Source: Plasmodium coatneyi (taxonomy: Eukaryota; Apicomplexa; Aconoidasida; Haemosporida; Plasmodiidae). Taken from it: a DNA stretch of 64,000 nucleotides. A program made the translations under genes and the position numbers. The notes beneath the pieces were generated by a model. It saw only the letters and a list, made by a program, of their open reading frames with translations, searched no databases and was not told the origin of the DNA. The stretch spans positions 496,001 through 560,000 of the forward strand of contig NC_033557.1 of assembly GCF_001680005.1 (NCBI RefSeq), given 5' to 3'. Shown one piece after another: positions 1-11,016 of this stretch; position 1 is the first letter of the stretch, and each line of letters opens with the position of its first letter.

Positions 1-169
1 ACAACTAAATTAACACATTCCGTATTACTGAAAAAAAAAAGAATGAAGCAGGAATAAGCATATAATTTATATAAATACGTAAAAAAAAGAACAGAAAAAA
101 CAAGAAAAACATCACCATTTTAAACTTTGTTCATATTAAAAGAAAAGAAGGAAGCAAAAAAACAGCACA

Positions 170-1294
170 ATGCTATTCTCTGTGAAAATTTTTACGCTCA
201 GCTTGATACTCTACTTCCACTGGGGGCAATATCCTAACCACCACCATCATGTAAGATAAGAACTATTGCATTCTTAAAATTTGTAACGCACATTTATTAT
301 TATGATTAGGAGAAAATTTTTTTTTTCCCTTTTTTTTTTTTGCTGAGTGAAGGAAGGGAAGGTTTTCTCTTCCCTTCTGCCTCCCTTCTTCCTTTCATTT
401 TGTAAAATAATACTTATACACTCGAAGGAAATTATGAATTCACATCTTCGTACCTCCTTTTTTCTTTTTTAGGTGCATGCTTTAGGCACATATGAATCCT
501 CAGATTCGTCAGATTTGAGCAGTACAGGATCATCATTAACAAGTACAAGTAGTATAGAAACACAAGAACATAGCCCATTTTATCATAAAAATTATAATGA
601 AGACGATCCCTTCAAGAATGCTATGCCTAATGTACCATATGAGACGAAAAGAAAAAAGGATAAAAGTGTTAAGGACAAATGTCGAACAATGTGCAAAAAA
701 TTTTTTCATGATTGTCGTCGAGGAATGAAACATAGAACCTTGCTATTCCTTACATTGGCCATTGGTGCCCTTAGTCTGTTCATTCCGTGTTATACCAGAT
801 CCATTTTTGAAATTCTTACTGCGAGCGTCCTGCATACGTGGTTCCCGGGGGATGCAAAACCCAATATAGAATGCACTGGATCTACACATAACCCGGTAAT
901 AGCATGGGCATTTATCACAACCATAGTAGTCCTTATGGTAGGTGCATTAGTTGTATTTTATTATTATCGAGCCCGAAAAAAATATACCCAACGATCCAAA
1001 TACAATAAATTCGATCCAAAAGTCGATTCGAGGAATTTATCACATAGAAGGAAGAATAACACCCTAAAACATAACACCTTAAAGGAACATCTCAAAATAT
1101 TATTGAAAAAATTCACATGCCGCAAAAATAGACATTGGACTTTGTTATTTATTATATTAGTGATGCTGGGTCTTTATTTTCTAGCTATATATTTTGCAAT
1201 TACAGGTATGGCGCCAAAACTTGGTTCGGCAATTCCTGGTACACCAAGTCCTGGTGTGACAGGTTTTGCTTTGCTCTGCCCCCTCAAAAAGTGA
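170..1294 (+). CDS. Two-exon exported-type membrane protein, copy 1
   Basis: Exon 1 is 170-250 and exon 2 is 473-1294, joined in phase 0 by a GTAAGA...TTTTTTAG intron, giving about 300 residues. Exon 1 encodes a hydrophobic signal-like leader (LFSVKIFTLSLILYF). Exon 2 opens with VHALGTYESSD, where exported Plasmodium proteins often carry a PEXEL (RxLxE/Q/D); here the Arg and the acidic residue are missing, so export is not proven. A Ser/Thr-rich stretch and a basic Cys region (CRTMCKKFFHDCRRG) follow. Three hydrophobic segments lie at about residues 116-134, 169-192 and 250-270; the second ends in RARKKY, and the first and third look like diverged copies of each other. The signal-exon plus short-intron layout is typical of Plasmodium exported subtelomeric families. 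I do not recognise a named family or function. It converges on a KIR gene. It differs from the copy at 17.4 kb mainly at the C-terminus. Confidence 0.75.
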
Positions 1295-1360
1295 CTTAAT
1301 ATAAACATTTCACATTAAAGAAAAAAAAGTAATTTCATAATCAATAAATATATATAAAAG

Positions 1361-1650
1361 GAAGAAAAAAATACATCAAAAAATCAAAGTACAAAAAATT
1401 CGATCCAAAATTCGATTCGAGGAATTCCTCCTATGGAAGAGGAGGAAGGAATAAAAACAATATAAAAAATCCAACCTTAAAGGACAAATTTAAATTAATT
1501 TGCAAGAAGTTAACATGCCCTAAAAATTGGCATTGGACCTTATTATTTGTTATATTGGTAATGGTGGGTCTTTATTCATTAGCTCTATATTTTGCAAATT
1601 CAAGTAAGGCAATTTCTGGTTTGTTCTGCCCTACAAGTTCCACGAACTGA
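1361..1650 (+). pseudogene. C-terminal fragment of the exported-type family
   Basis: An open reading segment without its own start repeats the last third of the family: an RKKYIKKSKYKKFDPK-like start, a basic linker, the last membrane span (WTLLFVILVMVGLY) and the ending SSTN followed by TGA. It closely matches the C-terminus of the copy at 17.8-18.6 kb and lies about 65 bp after the stop of the intact copy upstream. It is therefore a partial tandem duplication or recombination scar. No promoter, signal exon or ATG accompanies it, so I infer that it is not translated alone. Confidence 0.7.
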
Positions 1651-2199
1651 AGGTTGCCCGGACTTATGGAAGCTGTGATTTCCTCAACTTCCGGTTATTC
1701 AGTAACTTCCGTTTATTCAGTGACACTTTTTAAAAAAATGGTACTCGTCATTCTTATAACCATAGTGGGGCTCGTGTCCTATTGGTGGTCGTTCTACTGG
1801 TAGTCGTCCTATTGAATTGTTTTATTATAGTTGTTTTATAGTTAGAGCAGAAGGAAAAAAACTATATCAAGCCCTCGAAGTTATAAATGAAGGAACTTTT
1901 TTTCCTTCTTTTTTTTTCTTTTTTTTTTCTTAATAAGAAGAACTTTTACTTTAAATGATATGTTATTTAAATAAAAAAAGAACTGCTCACATTTTAAATA
2001 TTATATGAACTTCACATGGAAAAATTGGAATTATCAAATTATCCAAAATTTTCGAAATTTTTTATATTTGTTTCCTTCATTTGCATAATTATTGATGTTG
2101 ATAACGGACGTACACATTGCAAGCTACTTATAATTAATGAAAAAAAGGGGGACATTACACACTTCATTTATAATTAATCGAGAAGGACAATTTTTTTTT
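1651..2199. other. Convergent spacer with ghost coding sequence and conserved block
   Basis: No intact gene is seen. At 1651-1870 there is sequence shared with 18588-18860 that still reads as decayed coding sequence: a Val/Leu-rich hydrophobic stretch, then a RARKKYI-like relic. A second block at about 1953-2106 is nearly repeated at 10695-10847 and more weakly at 19119-19210. All three lie between a plus-strand exported-type gene and a minus-strand KIR gene, so the block probably holds the shared 3' ends. Confidence 0.6.
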
Positions 2200-3486
2200 T
2201 CACTTAGGATGGTAACCTACATTCCTGCGTTGCCTCTGTTGATGTTGTTGCCTATTCCTACTATTTTTCCCTCTAACAGAAGGAGCAGCAGTATATAAAG
2301 AAGAATCATATGCTGTTAAATTGGATGACGAACCTCCAAGTGTTGAAGCGTTCATTGAGTCTGTTGTGGAAGAATCTTCTATGGACGTGTTTGTTAATGT
2401 GTCGAATTCGTGGTGGATGGTAGATCTTCTTTTTGTTCTGTTCCTGCTCTTGCCTCCGTTGTCTTTCCCAAAGGTGTTGCTTATCAAAGATGGTAAAGAA
2501 GTGTTCTGAAGGGAAGTAGGGAAGGGATGAATTAACATAGAACATATTGTCGCGTCCTTTATATTCATTTAAAATGAAGACACATATTAATGAATTTTAT
2601 TATTTGTTCTTTCATCTGCAGCTATAATTACTTTGTACAAAAAGAAAACCGCCGCTGGTAGTCCCATTAGTCCAAGTATGGAAGAAACAATAGTGGGCAC
2701 AGGGGCGGAAGCTGCTGCTGTGGGTGGTGGTGTACATACTAATCCGGAAGATACTTCCTTTTTACAGTAATCACCATATTTCTTCATGAACGTGGCACAA
2801 TATGGATCCCTAATATCGTTTCCACATTTCTCCTGTACATTAGGACAACTTGGGGAAGTTTCATAGGTTGTACGATACGTTTCATCGCACAAATTATAAT
2901 AAGTTTGCAATTGATTATTATTTGGGTTGGTGTCTTGGTTGAATTCGAATTTTATTTTTTCCTTAAGGAAGACTTCCTTGCCGTTAGTGTGGTAGTTTGG
3001 GAGGTTGCAGTCACATTTTCCCAAGAGGGCGAGTTCCTTCACTGCAGCGCACACTTCATTCATAACAGTTGAGAAGTCCCCCGTTTTTTCATTTTTATAT
3101 ATCAAATCCCCTAACCAAAAGTAGAACCACATACAAATGTAACTGTTGCCGTGCGGATTCTGTTCCTTCACTTTAGATACCAGGGTCAAAGCGTCCATAA
3201 TTTGGCCAGAAGAACCTCGGATGCTATAATCTTCACTTAACTTCTTCCCCAGTTGGTTTACAGATCCGCTGGACCCATATTGGAAATTCCCATCATTAAG
3301 CATATTATATACCCAATCTGAATATAACTTGTTCTCATCGTCGTCCTGTAAATGGAATTAATGAAATATATATATGTACGTATTTCTACTGTCCACTGAA
3401 ATTTATATGAAGGAATTATAGGTATAATGTTTGCATATTCATCTCGAGTGCGAAGTAGTGTGTAGTACTTTACTATGTGGTGCCAT
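2200..3486 (-). CDS. KIR protein, one ectodomain (KIR copy 1)
   Basis: The exons are 3469-3486 (six codons, MAPHSK), 2632-3345 (ectodomain plus membrane span) and 2200-2505 (tail), all joined in phase 0, giving 345 residues. The ectodomain begins DDDENKLYSDWVYNML and has the family landmark YFWLGD and scattered Cys pairs. It ends in a hydrophobic IVSSILGLMGLPAAVFFLYK segment directly at a GTAATT donor. The tail is Arg/Asn/Gln-rich with an EFDTLT motif. KIRs are the knowlesi-clade branch of the pir superfamily and are thought to be variant proteins of the infected red-cell surface; the function is inferred. There is no classical signal peptide, as usual for the family. Its closest relative here is the copy at 19.3-20.7 kb. 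An extra upstream ATG (3497) lies out of frame 11 bases before the start. Confidence 0.88.
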
Positions 3487-5108
3487 GGTGTGTCATGATT
3501 TATAAGTGTATATTCTTCTATTTATATGGTGAATTTATATTAACATATGTTTATTCGTGCATGTGGCCACACACGTTTAGTATAAAAAAGGAAGGGGGAT
3601 GAGGGGAGTGAGCCCTTTCTACACAAAATTTTCTTTATTCTTTTATTGCAGTATTACGTTGTAACTGCTTATTTGAAGAACGTTCCTTTCCTTCCTTCTG
3701 TCAAGTGTGTATATATTTATAAATATTTAATGACGAATACATCATGAATATATACCGTTTGAACTTATAAAAAGTAATTGCACAAAGGTGAGGAAGGAAG
3801 GAAGGGGGGAGGGGCATATAATATATGTAAGAAAAAAGGAAAAGGAGAACATTGTATGGAATCATATATGTTGGGGAAAAAAAAAAAAAAGGAGAAATAG
3901 CAGAATGGAAAGATGGGGAAGAAGGAAAAAAAGTGGCTACCCCCTTTATTCATTTTTTTTTTTTTATTCATGTATTCTTATTATTGTATTGTAGGATGAT
4001 TTACTTCGTAATGTTATATTATTATTGTTTGTTTACACGCACTTCTGTTATTATTGTGCATATATAAAAAAGGAGTGCAAATTCTTTCTTTCCTTCCCAT
4101 GGCAGAAAAATTTGAGCGTGCAGAAAATTTTTGAGCACGGATGTCTAGCATGTATTTTTTCTAATACGTTTTTCTGTTATTAGAAGTATTTGTTAGAGAA
4201 TTTTGTTAACATCCATAACAAATATATATATAATATATGCCAACTGAGCTACCCACCTTTTTCCTTCTTTCCTACTCATTCCTTCCTTCGTCCTTTAGAT
4301 CCCCCTTCCTCCTTAGACCTCCTTCCTTCTCCTCCTCCTTAGATTCTCCTTGCCTTCCTTCTTTTTCCTTCTTATTCCTTCTTATTCCTTCTTTCCTTTT
4401 CATTCCTTCTTTTTCCTTCTTATTCCTTCTTTTTCCTTCTTTCCTTTTTTTTATTTCTTCTTTTTTTCCTTCTTTTTCCTTTTTTCCCCTTCTTTTTCAT
4501 TCCTTCATTTCTTTTTCCCTCCTTTTTTTCATGTACATTTAGGATGGTGTAATAAAAATAACTTTCTTCCTTTTACCTTTTTTTTTTTTTTCCTATATAA
4601 ATACGTTACATATGATTCATTTATGGTATATGTATATATGTGCATTGTGTGTTATTTGATCCTTCCTACCTACCTCGCCCTTTTTAAACTTCCATTACAT
4701 TTTTTACAATAATATACCCCTTTCCATATTCCTTTTTTATCCTTGGTTTAAATTGGAAGAAGGTTCGAAAAAAAAGGGCGGGGATTTCAGGAGGATTGGT
4801 GGAAATTTTTTCTCAAGGGAAAGGTTCATAGGTTCCACCCTTTACCTTGGCGTGCATATATTATTTCAGAACCACATATATATATATGTGTTGGTGATTA
4901 TATATATGTGTGTGTAGAACCACACACATTACTTTTTTACACGTATGAAATAGGTGCCACCCATTCTAGACGCCATCGACTCCGCTGTCTCTGTAATGGA
5001 CCTTTGTGCTGCCATAACAAAGGTTCATACAACAACTCCCATCGTGACAGTTAACAGCCTAACAGGTGCTGGTGTTGTCGTGATCATGATAAATATAGGT
5101 GTTGTTGT
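3487..5108. other. Intergenic region between KIR copies 1 and 2
   Basis: I see no gene. It contains the AT-rich 5' flank of the KIR gene on the left, purine-rich runs near 3790-3940, and a strong plus-strand pyrimidine tract at about 4260-4545. Short translations across it are low-complexity Phe/Ser/Pro products of the tract and not credible proteins. Confidence 0.6.
4260..4545. repeat. TTCCTTC-rich polypyrimidine tract
   Basis: About 285 bases of almost pure pyrimidine on the plus strand, built from irregular TTCCTTC and TTCCTTCTT units. Similar tracts recur at 9280-9560, 15420-15560, 16380-16560 and 21480-21780, always between or within KIR genes. Such mirror-like homopurine/homopyrimidine DNA can adopt triplex structures; whether it does so here is unknown. 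Confidence 0.8.
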
Positions 5109-5415
5109 TCACCTAGATGTTGTTCGTGTGGTAGTAGTGATTGTGTATGGAATAGAATATTCCGTCATGGAATGTTCTGTTGCTCCACTTTCCGTTAAAT
5201 TTGATGTGGAATAGTCCGTTTCCGCTGTTGAACCTTCCGTTAAAGTGTCCATTTCACGTCTCCTGCATGATCTTTTTTTCCTTTTATTCTTTCCTCCAAA
5301 GAGGGTGTTGTTCCTTATCCAGGAAGGTAGCAGATCGTACTAATGAAAAAAAAAAAAAAGAAAAGAAAGGAAAGGATGTGCATTATATATGTACACATAC
5401 ATACATATATATAAC

Positions 5416-5469
<54 letters not shown>

Positions 5470-8339
5470 TACGCACATATACAAACATATATGTACTCAT
5501 ATATATATGTATATGTGTGTATTGTGTATATGTGTATTGTATGTATATGGTATATATATATAAATATATATATATAAACATATAGTTATATATAATATTC
5601 AGAGCGCATATTATTCTTAATTCTACTGTAATTATAATTACCCTGTATAACATAAAAGCAGCTAATGGAGCTCCTATTAATGTAATTGCAGAAGGAACTG
5701 CAATAGCAGTGATGTTTGTTTCAGAGGAGTTTGGATCAGTAGAGAAGGATGATCCTGCAGTGTCCTGATCGTGGTTTTGGGAATCAAGTTCCTCGGTTTT
5801 GGGTCCTACTTTCTCACATTGCAATTGTGATAGTTGTTCTGGGTTACATTGTTCACACATTTTTAGGACATTCGAACAATATGGGTCATCACGATTGCTT
5901 GCACATTGAGCGCATGCAGTTGTGAGATTACTGATCACATCTTCTAAGTGAGTATAATAACTCTGTTCGCATTTTGCTTTTTTGTTAGACAAAGCGCTCC
6001 TTCTGCTCTGTTCTAATTGTGTTTTCATAATTTTACACTGTTGGAAATAATCAAATATTTCTTTTCTGCGTTTGAAGTCGTCTCTGTCAATATTTGGGTA
6101 TATGTTAGTGCACCCTCCAATAGAATTCCACCCCTTTAATATTGGATAAATGTCCTTCATAATTTCCCATAAACGACGGACATGTGTGTTCTTTTTCAAT
6201 AATGTATCCCCTAACCAATAATAAAGAACATTACAATACTCATCATTGGGGGGACTGCTCTTCTCCCATTTCTTATGTGCGGAACACCAACCATTTACAA
6301 TCTCCTTTGCACCATTTTCAATATTAGTATATTGCTTTATGGTGTTCGCTATATTTGTGACGACACTATTAGTATGATTACCACAGTTTCCTAAACCTGC
6401 ATCTAATTCTTCATAATACTTTAATGCTGATTTCACTCGGCCCAACTGCTTTTCCTACAAATATAATGAACAGAAAATATGTGCAAACATACATATATAT
6501 GTATATGTATGTATGTATTCATTATGAGTGTAATAGTGGTGGTAGGTGGGTTGTTAGGTGGTAAGGGGGTAGGTGGTTGGTTGTAGTAAGGTTGTTGGGG
6601 GTGTTAGCTGTTGGGTGGTAGGTTGGAAGGAAGGAAAGTGGAACGTACCCCTAATATGTGTCCATCGTCAAGTTCGTCCTCATCATCCACGTTCGTACAT
6701 GTTAATTTGTTCAGTTTGGCCTCATCTTCACAGAATGTTTTATACTTTGTACCATATTCTGCACAATATGCATCACTGCCTTGCCTATCCCCTGTTGTGC
6801 AGTATGTACTTACAGCAGAACATGCTGATTTAATGGCCGTTAGGTGATCATAATATGCTTTGTCACATTTAGACCCATCAGTTTTGGCAGTATTCAATTG
6901 CGTTTGTAAGGTTTGTTCGTCGTGGGAGTAATCAAATATGGTTTTTCGGTGGTTGAAGGTTGCTCCGTCAATAGTAGGGTATAGATTTTTACACTTGTTC
7001 GTAGAAGTCAATGGACTCAAATTCTCGTAAATTTGTTCCATATCCCTTTTGAATCCACTGACCTCCTTCAGATTCTTAAATAATAAATCCCCCAGCCAAA
7101 AATAGAAAAAATTGCAGCGTTCATTATAAAATATGTATTTTCCATCAATTTTTGATATATTACATAAGGCTTTTACAATTGTTTCGGTATAATTCTGAAT
7201 ACCCTGATAACGCTTTATTTCACTTTCTACTTTCCTCCAGGAATCATTTTCATCACATTCACCTCTTTTACTGTTGAATCTGCTATAATAGAATAGGTCT
7301 GAGGGTAAACTTTCCAAATTATTCTTCTATAAGTATAATTAACGAAGAAATATATATATACATACATACTCTTTTATACGTACATATATATATGCACAAT
7401 AATTTGAATAATATCCATGTATATGTATGTCATATATGCATGCTACTTCGAATGTAGGAGGAGGTTGTAGGTGGAAGGAAGGGGTGGAGTGAAGTGGACG
7501 TACCCCTAATATTCCTGGTTCACCATCGTCGTGTTCGTCCTCCACTTTAGTACATGTTAATTTTGATAGGTCCTTTTCAATGACTTTTTTATATGTGTTA
7601 TTGAAATCTTTACAGAAACCACCTTCCTTACCATTACATTCACCCTTTAGTGAATTATAAGCCTTAACAATAGCCTGTAGATATTCGTAACATTTTTCCG
7701 TACAACGGGATCCATAGGAACGGAAGTCATTTAATTTAGCCAACACAGATGAATAATCCCGGAAGTAATCATACACTTCTTTTCTCTGATTAAAGAGTGT
7801 TGCGTCAGCATTGTCCTTATATATAATACCGCATGCACCAGTACTAATTGATTCCTGCAGTTCCTGGTAAATGCTATCCATATCATTTTGGAATGAATTG
7901 GGTTGTTCTAAATTTTCAGATAGTACTTTTCCCATCCAATAATATAAGGAATAGCAACGTTCCCCATGGAATGTATCCTCCTCTCCCATATTAGATACAT
8001 AGCACCAGGCTGCCACGATTTTATCCATGTAATTCTCCATACCACGGTATACATGCAACCTACCCTTCAACCCTTCTCTACACTTCCGATATTGCCGTTG
8101 GCCCCATGTGTTATTGAATCTACCATAAATAATTCTACTTGGACGTACATCCTCTAAATCTTGCTTCTACAGGAATAATTGGCAACGTATATATATATTC
8201 ATACCTCCTCACTATGGTACACATATATATATTACATTGTACGTGTAATATGTAATGTGTGCATATGCGAATGTTCCCATTTTGAATAGGAAGGATAACG
8301 TACCGTTAATATTTTTTTCTGCCGTGGTGATGGTGACAT
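5109..8339 (-). CDS. KIR protein with three ectodomains (KIR copy 2)
   Basis: Five exons join in phase 0: 8304-8339 (MSPSPRQKKILT), 7504-8166 (domain 1), 6649-7326 (domain 2), 5642-6454 (domain 3 plus membrane span) and 5109-5339 (tail). This gives 806 residues, against about 345-420 for one-domain copies here. Each domain has the pir landmarks: an aromatic WLGD- or WMGK-type motif, a K..FDY or Y(D/H)YFRDY stretch and a closing LTC(T/E). Domains 1 and 2 both end in ILG at a GTACGT donor, while domain 3 runs into a GAPLAAFMLYR membrane segment. The tail has a basic KRKKRSCRRRE start and ends at a TGA before the QRRN(I)xY ending seen in sister genes. The last intron contains a TA microsatellite. 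The alternative is three separate genes, but only one ATG exon, one membrane segment and one tail are present. Confidence 0.82.
5420..5463. repeat. (AT)n microsatellite in KIR intron
   Basis: An uninterrupted AT dinucleotide run of about 43 bases in the intron before the tail exon of the three-domain KIR gene. A similar run lies at 14382-14414 in the same intron of the two-domain KIR gene, and shorter ones at 28592-28622 and 32779-32793. Confidence 0.9.
6540..6640. repeat. GGTGGTAGGTGGTTG-type degenerate repeat in intron
   Basis: A G/T-rich stretch on the plus strand (C/A-rich on the coding strand) made of GGTAGGTGG and GGTTGTTAGG words, in the intron between domains 2 and 3 of the three-domain KIR. 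The same words form the minisatellite at 35.07-35.27 kb and occur singly near 9300-9380, 9895-9930, 11285-11300 and 15520-15545. Confidence 0.6.
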
Positions 8340-9597
8340 GGTTTGTTATTGTTATTGTGCATGTGTGTGGATATTTTTTTTCTGTTGTACGTAATACAAT
8401 TTATATTAAAAGTTGCCTTCCTTCTTCATTTATTCATGAAGGGAATAAATATATAAATATATCGGAATTCTCCTGGTTTTATGGTGGTCATGGACAAATA
8501 TATTTCAAATTTTTACTTCTTTTTTTCCCGCAGAATTATGCACACTACTCAATTTTTTAAGCAGCAGTAATACATTATGCTTCTATATTAAATCGTCATA
8601 TGTATATAAATAAATAAAAAATACTGATGAACAAGCTGAAATAACAACACACAAAGAAAAGAATAACCCCTTACACGCGCATTCTTCAATCACTTATTCT
8701 ATTAATTTATTTTATGTGCTCACCCATTTTGTTGCAATATTTACGTAAAGCATCCAGTGAATCCTATATGGATTTATTATGTACCCTCCCCCTCCTTAAA
8801 AAAATGAACACTCTATTCCAGTGCACTTCTATAACTCCATAATTAAAGGAATAATTACACAAAAAAATTCTTATAATATGCAAAAAATTATACTCACGGT
8901 ACCTACCACCACCACCACCACCCTTAAGGGGAAATTTACTTTTGGAAAAAAGAGTGATCACCACTACTAATGCTTTACGGATCTAATGGAAATTCTCCCT
9001 TCCCAAAATAACCTCTATTCCTTCTGTAATTTAAATTTTTTCCTCCTACGTAATAATAATATTTACATTAGGAATGATGGTGCCATAATAATAAGAATAC
9101 AAATAACAAGGATGAAACACGTTGTCCCCCTTATAATACTATTCCCCCCTCCTTTTTCTTCAATTTAATATTTCTTTCTTTAAGGATAACTTTTACATTA
9201 TGTTATTTGAATTCAGAATCATTCCACACTTAATCAAAACCCTTAGTACGAACTTATTGTGCGCCGCACATATACCACACTCCCTCTTCTTCCTTCTCTT
9301 TCCTTCCACCTAACACCCCTAACAACCTTCATTCTACCACCCTAATAACCTTCCTTCCACCAACCACCCCTAACAACTAACAATCTTCCTTCCCTCTCCC
9401 TAGAGCTTCCATACCTTTCCTTCCTTAGGTCCTCCCTTCCTCCATAGAACTTACTCCCTTCCTTAGACCCCTTTCCTTCCTCCTACTTACACATCTCTTC
9501 CTCCTTCGTAGACACGCCTTCCTCCTCCTTAGATACGACTTCCTCCTTCATAGACAATCTTACCCATCCCTTCCTCTCCCTAGCCCTTTCGCTCTAA
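8340..9597. other. Intergenic region with polypyrimidine and CCACCTAACAACC-type repeats
   Basis: No supported gene. At 8700-9000 the minus strand shows exon-like pieces with splice-like borders and a GGTGGTGGTGG run, but no recognisable family motif. From about 9270 the sequence becomes C/T-rich (TTCCTTCC, CACCCCTAACAACC, TCCTCCTTAGAC words) and grades into the telomere-like block that follows. Confidence 0.5.
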
Positions 9598-9890
9598 CAC
9601 AAAACACTCAACCCTAATAACCCAGCTTTGAATCCTGAACCCTAAACCTTGAATCCTAAACCCTAAACCCTGAAACCTAAACACTCAAACTTAAAACCTG
9701 AAAACTAAAGCCTGAACCCTAAAACCTGAACCCTAAACTCTAAACCCTGAACCTTAAACCCTAAACCCTGAACCTTAAACCCTAAACCCTGAACCTTAAA
9801 CCCTAAACCCTGAACCTTAAACCCTAAACCCTGAACCTTAAACCCTAAACCCTGAACCTTAAACCCTAAATCCTGAACCCTAAACCTCTA
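9598..9890. repeat. Interstitial telomere-like repeat block
   Basis: About 290 bases of degenerate CCCTAAA and CCCTGAA heptamers (GGGTTTA and GGGTTCA on the other strand), the telomere repeat type of P. knowlesi. From about 9739 to 9870 the heptamers are organised as a regular 21-bp unit, CCCTGAACCTTAAACCCTAAA, present about six times almost without change. The C-rich strand reads along the plus strand. The block sits immediately upstream of a truncated exported-type gene, where its signal exon should be. Internal telomere-type repeats next to KIR and SICAvar genes are a known feature of the P. knowlesi genome. Confidence 0.92.
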
Positions 9891-9948
9891 CAACCCCTAA
9901 CAACCCTTCCTTCAACCCTACCACCTAACAACCTTTTTTTGTCTTTAG

Positions 9949-10547
9949 GTGAATGCATTAAGCACATATGACACCTCAGATGGAAATGATTCAAGCAGTG
10001 AAGGATCATCAACAACAAGTTGTCGAACTTACACAGGGACAAAACTACAAAGTCCATTTTTTCATAAAAGTTATAAAGACCCCTTTAGAAACACTTCCCC
10101 AAATGGAACATCTAAAAAAGAAAATTCAAATTCCGCTTCAAATTTTGCTTCAAAATTTGATTCAAATTTTGATTCAAGAGTAGATTTAAAAAATTCACAA
10201 TGTGTAGGAAGGAAGAATAGAAAAAATAAAACCACCTTGCGAGACAAATGTCGAAGGTTGTATAACAAATATAAATATGGCAAATTTAAACATAGAACCT
10301 TACTACTACTTTGCTGATTTTAGGCCTTAGTTTGTTCATTCTACATTATATAAGCTCACTTGTACCAACTAATGGTGATTTACTGGGAACTTTTGTACAG
10401 GACGCAGGAAAAGTTTTCAAGGAACTTTCGCATGATAATGCCAGTATTTGGGCGTGGGGAACCGCTATTTCTACAATAATAACACCCCTTATATTAGTTG
10501 CTTTATTAGCATTTTATTATTACCGAGCCCGAAAAAAATATATCTAA
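9949..10547 (+). pseudogene. Exported-type family, copy 2, broken
   Basis: This matches exon 2 of the family from its acceptor (TTTAG before GTGAATGCATTAAGC), reading VNALSTYDTSDGND, then a Ser-rich part, a short SNFASKFDSNFDS repeat and a basic region to KHRTLLLL. A frameshift at about 10313 (reading shifts by one base at TTTGCTGATTTTAGG) ends that frame in TGA. The next frame continues the first membrane span and the second, through YYYRARKKYI. It then stops at a TAA (10545-10547) where the intact copy has a CAA codon. The last membrane span and C-terminus are gone. I found no signal exon upstream; telomere-like repeats occupy that place. Three independent defects make this a confident pseudogene. 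Confidence 0.85.
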
Positions 10548-11016
10548 CGTTCCAAATACAAAAAATACAAATACAAACTATAAATACAAGTACAAATCCA
10601 TATCCTAGTCCAAATCCTAATACAAAAATTTTAAGTTGTAAATACGAATAAAAAAATCGAAGTCGTAAGTTGTAAGTGTAGCCCTTTTTCCCTTTAAAAT
10701 ATGTTATTTAAATAAAAGAAGAACTGCTCACTTTTAAATAATATATGAGCTTCACATGAAAAAATGGGAATTATCAAATTATCCAAAATTTTCGAAATTT
10801 TTTATATTTGTTTCCTTCATTTCCATAAATTATTGATGTTGATAACGTACACACATATGTATAAATGAATGTTTATAACGGACTCAACATGGCATGTTAT
10901 TAATTATTAATGTTGATAACATACACACACACAGTACACAAACTGTGCGTAGTCATTATAGTTTTGAGGAGAGGAAGACATTACGTACACTATTAGTAAT
11001 AAATGAAGGGCATATG
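10548..11016. other. Spacer between pseudogene and KIR copy 3
   Basis: This begins with a decayed TACAAATACAA-like short repeat (about 10550-10625). It then carries the block at 10695-10847 that is nearly the same as 1953-2106. No gene is seen. The arrangement repeats the tail-to-tail pairing of exported-type gene and KIR. Confidence 0.6.

Noticed and set aside
3350..3468. CRISPR-like or tRNA-like elements were looked for in this and other AT-rich spacers
   Set aside because: No spaced direct repeats or cloverleaf with conserved T-loop was found by eye anywhere in the window; CRISPR is not expected in this organism.
8764..8964. Minus-strand exon-like pieces with a GGTGGTGGTGG run and splice-like borders, possibly a SICAvar exon remnant
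   Set aside because: No SICAvar Cys motif or other family signature could be recognised, and the frame is short and hydrophobic/low complexity.
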